Positions 1 through 8,900 of a DNA stretch of 12,855 nucleotides are shown piece by piece. The position numbers and the translations under genes are program-made. This DNA comes from an uncultured Elusimicrobium sp. (GTDB lineage Bacteria; Elusimicrobiota; Endomicrobiia; Endomicrobiales; Endomicrobiaceae): the NCBI GenBank assembly GCA_902761395.1, contig CACWKJ010000054.1, positions 1 to 12,855 of the forward strand, in the 5' to 3' direction. The notes below the pieces were generated by a model. It did not search any database and was not told the origin of the DNA. It saw nothing but the letters and a program-made list of their open reading frames with translations. How positions within the stretch are numbered: the first letter of the stretch is position 1; each line of letters starts with the position of its first letter.

Positions 1-1347
1 AAAGCGGTATTTTCAAATAAAGGTGCCGCAATAAAACATTGGTACATAAAAGAGCAAAACAATACTTTTGTTGATTTGGTTTTACCGGAAGCATCTCCGG
101 TACTTGCCAATTTCCCCGGTTCCGTATATGAAATTGTAGAAAAAACGGATTCGAAATTGGTATTGTCTCATACTTCACTGCAGAACTGGAAAATAACAAA
201 AACTTTTGATTTATCTCAAGATTATTTGCATGCGATGGAAATAAAACTTGAAAAACTCACCGAAGATGCAAAACTTCCCGAAATAGAATTTAATTGGGGA
301 CCGGGACTAGGAACCGATGATAAAGAATTAAAAGAAAATGTTTCTGTTACAAGAGTTGTAGGATACACTTCAACAAAACCGGCAAAGTTGGAAAAAATTA
401 AAACGGAATCCAATCCGGCACAATTATATAAGTGGGTGGCAATAGATAACAGATATTTTCTTGCCGCTCTTATTCCGGACAATTCATTAAACTATTCCAA
501 TGTCGGAATGGTTAAACAAAACAAAAGAATGCCTCCTGTTTTGATGTTCAGTGCAAAAGTAAAACAGGAAGAAGCAGTTCAAAACTTTTCATTGAAATTT
601 TTTGTAGGTCCGAAATCTTATTCATATTTAAAAACATTTAATATGGGTTTTGAAAAAGCGGTTGATTTCGGTTTCTTCGGAATTTTAGGAAAACTTGCGA
701 CATCTGCTTTATTTGCATTGTACGGTATAACCAACAATTACGGTTGGGCAATTATAATAATGACCATAATAATACAAATTTTGGTGTTACCGTTAACATT
801 AAAAAGTTTTAAAGCCATGGCAGGCATGAAAAAGATTCAGCCTATAATGAAAGATATTCAAACAAAATATAAAAACGATCCGAAAAGATTGCAAGTGGAA
901 ATGATGAACTTATATAAGACACACAAAGTTAACCCTTTCGGCGGATGTTTACCGATGCTTTTACAACTTCCTATTTTTTGGGCATTGTTCCAAACATTGA
1001 GAAATGCTTACGAGTTAAGATATTCTCCCTGGATTTTGTGGGTAAAAGATTTGTCGGCAAGCGATTCGTTGTTTTATATGGGTTCAATATCATTTAATAT
1101 GTTGCCTTTGATTATGGGTTTTATAATGTTTTTACAGCAAAGACTTACAACAGCGACATCCGATCCTACTCAAAGAAAAATGATGTATATAATGCCTATA
1201 ATATTTACTTTAATGTTCTGGGGTTTTCCTTCAGGACTTGTATTGTATTGGCTTACAAACAGTGTAGTATCAATTTTCGTTCAGATTTTTGTTTTAAGAA
1301 GATATGAAAAAAATTCCTCGGGGGTAAAAAATGCAAAAAGAGCTTGA
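1..1347 (+). CDS. yidC: YidC membrane protein insertase (5'-truncated by window edge)
   Basis: Inserts and folds inner-membrane proteins, alone or with SecYEG. The frame is open from base 1, so the N-terminal membrane segment and true start lie upstream; 448 residues are visible. Residues 1 to about 205 are the periplasmic P1 beta domain, starting with the family-typical FSNKGAAIKHW. The 5-helix insertase core follows, with hydrophobic segments near 222-245, 249-266, 314-333, 365-382 and 394-433. Family-typical stretches include PLTLKSFKAMAGMKKIQP, NPFGGCLPMLLQLPIFWALF and FPSGLVLYWLTN. The basic residue usually found five positions before the PLT motif (Arg366 in E. coli) is Gln here (residue 259 in window numbering). 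The C-terminal tail is short and basic. The gene overlaps jag by 17 bp, so the two are probably co-transcribed. Family assignment is secure. Confidence 0.97.
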   Translation, partial: KAVFSNKGAAIKHWYIKEQNNTFVDLVLPEASPVLANFPGSVYEIVEKTDSKLVLSHTSLQNWKITKTFDLSQDYLHAMEIKLEKLTEDAKLPEIEFNWGPGLGTDDKELKENVSVTRVVGYTSTKPAKLEKIKTESNPAQLYKWVAIDNRYFLAALIPDNSLNYSNVGMVKQNKRMPPVLMFSAKVKQEEAVQNFSLKFFVGPKSYSYLKTFNMGFEKAVDFGFFGILGKLATSALFALYGITNNYGWAIIIMTIIIQILVLPLTLKSFKAMAGMKKIQPIMKDIQTKYKNDPKRLQVEMMNLYKTHKVNPFGGCLPMLLQLPIFWALFQTLRNAYELRYSPWILWVKDLSASDSLFYMGSISFNMLPLIMGFIMFLQQRLTTATSDPTQRKMMYIMPIIFTLMFWGFPSGLVLYWLTNSVVSIFVQIFVLRRYEKNSSGVKNAKRA

Positions 1348-2022
1348 AATATCCGGCAAAAATATAGAAGATGCAATAGAAAAAGGTTTACAGGAACTTA
1401 ATTGCTCGAAAGAAGATGTTGAAATAAAAGTTTTGGATGAAGGAACAAAAGGTCTTTTCGGACTTATGGGTGCAAAACCTGCAAGAGTTCATTTGACCGT
1501 AAAAGATAAAAACAGAAAAGAAGAGCCTAAAAAAGAAGAACCTAAAAGAGAAATAGATTTTGATTTGGCATGCAAAAATGCAAAAGAATATGTGGAAAAA
1601 ATAGTTTCAATGATGAACATCAATGTTACGGATATAAAAGTTAATCACGATGATGAAACCGTAAATATCGATGTTGCTACCGACAGCGGAAGTTTGTTAA
1701 TCGGCAGAAGCGGACAATCTTTAAATGCTTTGGAATATGTTGTTCAACTTATGTTAAATACAAATCCTTCAACAAGAGCAAAAGTTACTATTGATACCGA
1801 AAATTACAGACAAAAACAACAGGACAGATTAAAAACTATAGCAAACAAAGCAATTGAATATGTTAAAAGAACAAAAAAGATTTACAGATTTGACCCTATG
1901 TCTGCAAAAGACAGAAAATTTATACATAAATATTTTAAAAATATCGGCGGTTTCGACACTTTTTCCGAAGGAGAAGGTGCAATGAGAAAAGTCGGTGTAA
2001 AGTTATCGATAGATAAAAATTA

Positions 2023-2023
<1 letters not shown>
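1331..2023 (+). CDS. jag: Jag/KhpB RNA-binding protein (Jag_N, KH, R3H domains)
   Basis: Cytoplasmic RNA-binding protein usually encoded next to yidC (SpoIIIJ-associated protein). In other bacteria KhpB acts with KhpA in post-transcriptional and cell-envelope control. Three parts are visible. Jag_N is residues 1-52, with the GTKGLFGLMGAKPARV signature at 38-53. A charged linker with a KKEEPK tandem lies at about 60-75. A KH domain at about 80-155 carries the GxxG loop GRSG at 125-128. An R3H domain at about 165-230 carries the R195-xxx-H199 motif within FDPMSAKDRKFIH. The ATG at 1331 lies inside the yidC end and follows a G-rich CGGGGGT about 6 nt upstream, which is not a canonical Shine-Dalgarno. 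Its stop overlaps the mnmE start as TAATG. Length (230 aa) is normal for the family. Confidence 0.96.
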
Positions 2024-3412
<1,389 letters not shown>

Positions 3413-3414
<2 letters not shown>

Positions 3415-3446
3415 AAACGGCAATTTATAATTTAATCTATAAATTG
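3413..3446 (-). terminator. Candidate intrinsic terminator of the L,D-transpeptidase gene
   Basis: A perfect 9-bp inverted repeat, CAATTTATA (3421-3429) and TATAAATTG (3438-3446), has an 8-nt loop. Read on the minus strand the stem is followed by CCG and then TTTTTATTTT, a usable U-tract. The minus-strand stop codon (3432-3434) lies in the loop. The stem is almost all A/T, so it is weak. It lies in the convergent gap and could also act on mnmE transcripts, but there is no U-tract in the plus direction. Confidence 0.35.
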
Positions 3447-4130
3447 ATGTTCGTATTCGTAAATAATTATTTTTGTTTTCTTTGTTGTATTCTGAAGAAT
3501 TTTTACCATACTTTCTTCATCAACGGCTATACAACCTGCAGTATAATCTTTATTACCTTTTACATGAATAAAAATATTTGAACCGTTAGGAAAAACATTT
3601 TTAGAATTAAAATCTATACATAACGCATAATTATATTGGGGAATATAATCCATTAAATGTTCACCTTTACATTCATGTTTAGTCTTTTTTGCATCTATAA
3701 TTTGGTTATAATATTTACAATCTTCATCACATGCATACATATCGTTATTTATTTCAATATATTTTAAAGTTGTTCCGGGATTCCCTCTTTTACCGAAAGC
3801 AAATGTAGGGTTAAATTCACCCAACGGAGTTTTCAAATCCCCTTCTCTTTCTTTACCTAATCCTCTTTTTCCTATAAAAGCATCCGTTGCTAAAATAAGG
3901 TCCCATCCGCTGACCTGGGTATTATCTTTAATATACATTTTTAAAATTGCATTAGTGTTTTCCACAGGTGTTACACATATTAGTTCTTGAACCTTTTTAT
4001 CGTTTTGATATTTGTTTAATATGGGATTTCTGTTTATTGTTTGTACTTCCGGAGACTTCTTTGCATAAACGGATATACTAAAAAACAATACTGCCGCAAC
4101 CGAAAACGCTAATACATTTTTTATTTTCAT
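3432..4130 (-). CDS. Secreted L,D-transpeptidase (YkuD domain)
   Basis: Predicted periplasmic cysteine transpeptidase of the YkuD/ErfK fold, which makes 3-3 peptidoglycan cross-links or attaches proteins to the wall; the exact activity cannot be told. The chosen start (ATG at 4130) follows AAAGGGG with a 5-nt spacer and gives an N-terminal signal peptide, MKIKNVLAFSVAAVLFFSIS, with likely cleavage after VYA (about residue 23). An upstream ATG at 4169 would add 13 polar residues before the signal and is less likely. The mature part has GKRGLGKEREGDLKTPLGEF, typical of the family, and the catalytic block FIHVKGNKDYTAGCIAV with His189 and nucleophile Cys200. TAGC replaces the commoner SHGC, as in the YkuD subfamily grouped as COG3786. 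The protein is 232 residues with no LysM or other wall-binding domain. It lies 65 bp downstream of argS on the same strand. Confidence 0.88.
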   Translation of the reverse strand: MKIKNVLAFSVAAVLFFSISVYAKKSPEVQTINRNPILNKYQNDKKVQELICVTPVENTNAILKMYIKDNTQVSGWDLILATDAFIGKRGLGKEREGDLKTPLGEFNPTFAFGKRGNPGTTLKYIEINNDMYACDEDCKYYNQIIDAKKTKHECKGEHLMDYIPQYNYALCIDFNSKNVFPNGSNIFIHVKGNKDYTAGCIAVDEESMVKILQNTTKKTKIIIYEYEHQFID

Positions 4131-4151
4131 GTTTTCCCCTTTGTTGTTTCT

Positions 4152-4175
4152 ATACTTCCATACATCCATACTTCA
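4152..4175. repeat. Three imperfect 8-bp tandem repeats in the L,D-transpeptidase leader
   Basis: ATACTTCC, ATACATCC and ATACTTCA follow one another without a gap in the short space between argS and the L,D-transpeptidase start. On the minus strand a possible promoter overlaps them: TTGAAG, a 16-bp spacer, then TATAGA (4 of 6 consensus bases). Slippage in this tract would change the promoter spacing. The promoter reading is weak and would give a leader of only about 20 nt. Confidence 0.45.
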
Positions 4176-4197
4176 AAAATTGCAAAATGCAATTTTT
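4175..4197 (-). terminator. Candidate terminator at the argS stop codon
   Basis: A perfect 9-bp inverted repeat AAAAATTGC (4175-4183) and GCAATTTTT (4189-4197) has a 5-nt loop. On the minus strand the argS TAA (4198-4196) runs directly into the 5' arm, and the 3' arm ends in five T. This resembles a short intrinsic terminator whose U-tract is part of the stem. It would separate argS from the L,D-transpeptidase gene, or partly attenuate read-through. Confidence 0.5.
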
Positions 4198-5836
4198 ACA
4201 TCTTATTCGGTGCGGATACACCGAGCAAATCAAGCCCTACCGTAATTATAATCGATACCGCTTTTAACAGTTGTATTCTTGCTTTTTCAAGTTCTTTATC
4301 TTCGCCCAACACCCTGCACTTTTCATAGAATCTGTGATAAATATCTGCAGTTTCTATTAAGTATGTGGTTAAATGGTGCGGACTTTTTGTTTTGTCGCAT
4401 ATAAGCAAGGTATCTTCGAAAGATATCAATTTTTTTATTAAATCTTTTTCTTCTTTTGTGCTTAACAAACTTAAATTTGCGGTTGAAGAATCTTCTTTAT
4501 AATCTTTTAAAATAGATTGGCATCTTGCATTAACATATTGAACATAAAATACGGGGTTTTCGCTTGTTTGTTTTTTTGCAAGTTCCAAATCAAACTCAAG
4601 TTGTGAGTCCGGTGCTCTTAACAAAAAGAAAAATCTGCAGGCATCCGTTCCTACTTCGTCCAACACATCTTTTAATGTTATAAATTCACCGCTTCTTGTA
4701 GACATTGCAACAGGTTGTCCGTTCCTGACCAAACTTACAAGTTGGTAAAGTATAACTTTTAATGCCTCTTTTTTCTGACCGAGCATTTGAATTGCCGCCA
4801 TAATTCTTGCAACATATCCGTGATGATCCGCTCCCCACAAATTTATAACCTGAGCAAATTCTCTTTCGTATTTATTTTTGTGATATGCCACATCGGAAGC
4901 CAAATATGTATATCTGCCGTCCGTTCTTCTTAAAACTCTGTCTTTATCGTCTCCGTATGAAGTGGATTTTAGCCACAATGCTCCGTCTTGCTCGAAAGCA
5001 TCACCTTTTTCTTTTAAGTATCGGCAAACATTATCTACTTGTGTTTTGCCGTTTTCATCTTTATCGGAAGCAATTTTCGATTCGGAAAACCAACTGTCGA
5101 AACTTACCCTGAATTGCTCCAAATCTTTTTTTATTGTTTCCAATATTCTTGTATGAGACTCTTTTTTAAAATCTATTTCTTCAAACGGTTTTCCTTCGTT
5201 TATTAAATCTTGAGCTATATCTTTTATATATTCACCTTTATACCCGTCTTCCAAAAACGGTATATCTTCGCCTTTAAGTTGTCTGTATCTTGTTTTGGTA
5301 GATTCACCCAAAACGTTCATTTGGTTACCTACATCGTTAAGATAATATTCTTTAACAACATTATAACCCAAGTGTTTTAATATTCTTGAAAGAGAATCAC
5401 CTATTGCGGCACCTCTTCCGTGCCCTATATGTAAAGGGCCTGTAGGGTTAGCGGAAACAAACTCTACCATTATTTTATCTTTCTTTATGTTATCTTGTTT
5501 TGCATAGTTTTCTTTTTTATCTAAAATTTTGTTTAGTTCCTGTTGCAAATATTCGTCAGTAAAATGTAAATTTATAAAACCTGCTCCCGCAATTTCGGCG
5601 GATTTTATTGTGCCGGAAAACTCTTTGGAAATAATTTCTATAAGTTCTGTTGCTATAATTCTCGGATTTGTTCTTACTTTTTTTGCAATTATCATTGCAG
5701 CATTTAAAGCCAAGTCCGCATTGATATTTTTAGGAGGAATTTCTACGACAAAAGATATTTGTTCTTCTATTCCTTTAGATTTTGCAAAATTGTTTATTGT
5801 ATTTTTTAATTGTTCTTCAAAATTAAATTTTAACAT
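4196..5836 (-). CDS. argS: Arginyl-tRNA synthetase
   Basis: Class I aminoacyl-tRNA synthetase charging tRNA-Arg with arginine. The N-terminal Arg-specific add-on domain (about 1-95) shows ADLALNAAMIIAKKVRTNPR and GAGFINLHF. The catalytic Rossmann domain follows, with VEFVSANPTGPLHIGHGRG containing HIGH at 136-139. The KMSKS position is the ArgRS-typical degenerate form MSTRSG at 378-383. The C-terminal DALR anticodon-binding domain (about 430-546) includes VFYVQYVNARCQSIL and ends in LLGVSAPNKM, as is common in the family. Length (546 aa) is normal. The ATG at 5836 has AAGGAA about 8 nt upstream. A TATAAT box lies 29 bp upstream, so it probably has its own promoter in the gap after the autotransporter gene. 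Confidence 0.98.
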   Translation of the reverse strand: MLKFNFEEQLKNTINNFAKSKGIEEQISFVVEIPPKNINADLALNAAMIIAKKVRTNPRIIATELIEIISKEFSGTIKSAEIAGAGFINLHFTDEYLQQELNKILDKKENYAKQDNIKKDKIMVEFVSANPTGPLHIGHGRGAAIGDSLSRILKHLGYNVVKEYYLNDVGNQMNVLGESTKTRYRQLKGEDIPFLEDGYKGEYIKDIAQDLINEGKPFEEIDFKKESHTRILETIKKDLEQFRVSFDSWFSESKIASDKDENGKTQVDNVCRYLKEKGDAFEQDGALWLKSTSYGDDKDRVLRRTDGRYTYLASDVAYHKNKYEREFAQVINLWGADHHGYVARIMAAIQMLGQKKEALKVILYQLVSLVRNGQPVAMSTRSGEFITLKDVLDEVGTDACRFFFLLRAPDSQLEFDLELAKKQTSENPVFYVQYVNARCQSILKDYKEDSSTANLSLLSTKEEKDLIKKLISFEDTLLICDKTKSPHHLTTYLIETADIYHRFYEKCRVLGEDKELEKARIQLLKAVSIIITVGLDLLGVSAPNKM

Positions 5837-5864
5837 TTTGTATTTCCTTGAAATTATTTCTTAA

Positions 5865-5870
5865 ATTATA
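5865..5870 (-). promoter_or_regulatory. Candidate -10 box of argS
   Basis: TATAAT on the minus strand (6 of 6), directly preceded by TG, lies about 29 bp before the argS ATG and would give a leader of about 22 nt. No good -35 exists; TTCTAA at a 17-bp spacing is the best and is poor. The region upstream of the box is one unit of the 32-bp tandem repeat, which starts at the next base (5871). Confidence 0.45.
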
Positions 5871-5934
5871 CATTTTTATTACGATAATTAGAAACGATAT
5901 TTCATTTTTATTACGATAATTAGAAACGATATTT
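5871..5934. repeat. Perfect 32-bp tandem duplication over the autotransporter stop codon
   Basis: Positions 5871-5902 and 5903-5934 are identical over 32 bp. Copy 5903-5934 contains the last four autotransporter codons (Lys-Tyr-Arg-Phe), the TAA stop and the first part of the 3' flank. Copy 5871-5902 repeats all of that as untranslated sequence. The downstream end abuts the predicted argS -10 box. Exact identity suggests a recent duplication by slippage or unequal recombination. Confidence 0.97.
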
Positions 5935-8900
5935 AGCTCCTAAATTCAATGAAACTCCACATCTTCCGCCACTTCTGCCTGCTATCTGTCCGTAACAACT
6001 CCATGGCGTAGATTCAAACTCTTTATTTACTCCAGCACCATACTCAACATATCCATCCACTTTATCTAACTCAAAATCCAAGGAATTAGCTATAACTTTG
6101 GCTTTATCGTTCATATTTGCAACATATCCTAAAAGTCCGTATGGTTGCCATCCGCTTTTTAATTGCCACTTTGCTTTTACCTGCGGTTCAATTACTATAT
6201 TGCTTACACTTTGACTATCTATTTTTGTTCCCATTGCAGTTTCATATTCTTGCGCACTTGCCGTTCCGTACATTAATATCAAATTTGGTTCCAATATCCA
6301 ATTGTTCCCTATATCAAAAAGGTATCCTGCTTTTGCTCCGACAGAAAACATATTCATATTAAATTCATCTGTCCCGTCGTCAGTATCCGCTGATGCATTA
6401 TTAAATATCATATTTGCAGTTAATCCTGCATAATAATTTTCTTTTACTAACATTCCCGTTGCACCTACAACATATCCTGTCTGACTCATTTTAACTTCAT
6501 CATATTTTTGCGTACTTCCAACATAACCTAAATAGAGAGATGTCATTATGTTATTCGTTATAGACAAATCTATTCCGGCAAGTGTTCCATATAAATTGTT
6601 ATCTACATCATAAACTCCCATTTTAACTGTATCTTGCAAAACAAACGGTCTTAGCCAAAAACCGCTCTCTATAGATTTCTTCGCTAAAAACACTTGTTCC
6701 CCGGCTGATGCTTGTAAATTCGAGTTTGATTTGTTTCTATTAACATTAAACAATTCCATATCTAAACTCATAAAAGCTTGTTCTAATATTACTGACTGTG
6801 CAGCAGTTCCACCTACAAAACTTGCTACCGCATGTTCTATTACCGTAGGATTTATTAACGGATTGTTAGCATTTATAAACGTTAAATATCCGTCATTATA
6901 GGAAACTTCATATTTATATAATTTTGAACTTGCTGTTCCGGGTATCGTTATTTTATCTTTTAATACATCCGAATCCGTAAGTAATATTTCGGCAATATCT
7001 TTATTATCTTTTAATATGGTTATTGTTCTTATGTTTATTGTTCCATCTATTTCGGAATCGGCAGTTGCGGAAATCATATCCATTTTTTCTTTTGCTAAAT
7101 CTGCTTCCACAAACAAGTTTATTTTCCCTGAACTTACGGTTAATTTTCCAAAGTTATGATTTTGTATTTTGCTGTTTTTTAAATCTATAAACGAACCGTC
7201 ATTTATTATTGAACTTGTTGCACTGTAAAAACTTCCTGTTTTACCGATTTTAAATGTTCCGTTTATGTACATATCTGTTGCTGTTATTGCAGATTTGTTT
7301 TCCAACGAGCCGTTTATTTCTACTACATTTTGCTGTATTAGTCCGTTATTTACTAAATTCCCGTTCATATACAACTGTCCCGTTCCGTTTATTTCATTTT
7401 TATTCGTTCCGTTATTAAAAATAAGAACACCTTCATTTAATATCTCCCCTTCTAAATTATTTGCATTTGCCGTTAAACTGCCGTTATCGTTTATTATTAT
7501 TGATTCTTGGTATATAAATGCCGTATCTCCCAAATCTATACCTACTCCGTCTATTAGAGTCGTACCTCCGTTACCATAATTTCTAATTCCTGTTTCAAAA
7601 CTGCTTGCTGTTCCGGAAAGTGTTAAATTCCCGTGATTTACTATATCTTGCACGTCATTATTTGAAAAATTTGTCCCCGATATATTTAATATTCCTTCGT
7701 TTCTTATTGCTCCGAAATTACTTGAAAAACCACTATAATTATTTACATCTTCAACATTCAATGTTTTTCCTTCAGCAACATATATTCCGTTATAATAATC
7801 TGAAATGATATCATAACCATTGCCGAATATTGTTAATTGTTCTCCGCCTAAATTGAACAAATGTGTAGTTAATATTTCATCCTCCGATAAGGAATAACTT
7901 CTCGTTTCAGGCTCTTCGGCATTAACATATTCTTTAAATGTTTTTGCAACAAGTCCTGTCTTTTCATAATTTAAAACGCCAGAAACATCGCTGTTTGTGA
8001 AAGTATATTCATATCCTTTGTAAGCTCCGGTAGTTAAAATATTTAGTTCGGGAGAAATTTCATTGTTAAACAAAGTTATTTTACCACTGTCTTCATCAAC
8101 TCCCAACAAGTTTATTGCTGTTAAGTTTATTGTTCCCGTAACGTTTGTAACCGTAAAATTGTCACTTGTGTTATTTCTTAAATCCACATCAAATTTTAAA
8201 TTTGCATTCTCTGTTGCATTTAATGTCGATACTACAACATTATCTATTGCATTGTTCATTATGTTTAATGTTCCATTATTTATATTTATTATTCCGCTGA
8301 AAAGTTTGTTTGTATTTATATCGGAATCTTCTTCTACCTGAGATTGTAATAAAAGTTCTCCGCCATATAAGTTTACTGTCCCGGTATATCCGCTCATATC
8401 CTCATTTAATATTACTTGACCTTTTGTTATTACCGTTGTAGTTGTAGTATTTATATTCATTATGCTTGAACTGTCTGCGGATGTTAATCTATCGTTAAAA
8501 ATTATACTTGCATTTTCACTTGTCCATAAATTCATTATTCCGTTATTATCATGAATTGCATTTGATATTCCGTTTGCAGTATTTTCCTCAAACACAATAT
8601 TCCCTGCATTTGCTATTAAATCTATTGTTCCTTTGTTATTATAGATAGCTCCGCCTTTGGATGTTGCTATATTATCAACAAAGTTTGTGTTATCATTTAT
8701 TGTTAATATTCCTAACGAATTATAAATTGCTCCGCCGTTATCGGCATTGTTTGAAGAAAAAGATGTTCTGTTCCTTACATTAATATTTCCTTTATCACTG
8801 TATAGAAATCCGCCATTACCTTCATTTTCAAACCCTGATATATCTCTTATATTATCAATGTTTAATGTTTGTCCCGAACTCATATTTATTCCTGTTACGG

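Noticed and set aside
222..482. Minus-strand 86-codon frame within yidC
   Set aside because: Lies opposite the clearly conserved YidC periplasmic domain and has no recognisable motifs.
3531..3566. TAGC instead of SHGC at the transpeptidase active site as a defect
   Set aside because: The Cys and His are present, and the TAGC form is a known variant in the YkuD superfamily.
4131..4169. Upstream ATG (4169) as start of the L,D-transpeptidase
   Set aside because: It would put 13 polar residues before the signal peptide; the ATG at 4130 has AAAGGGG at proper spacing and starts directly with the signal.
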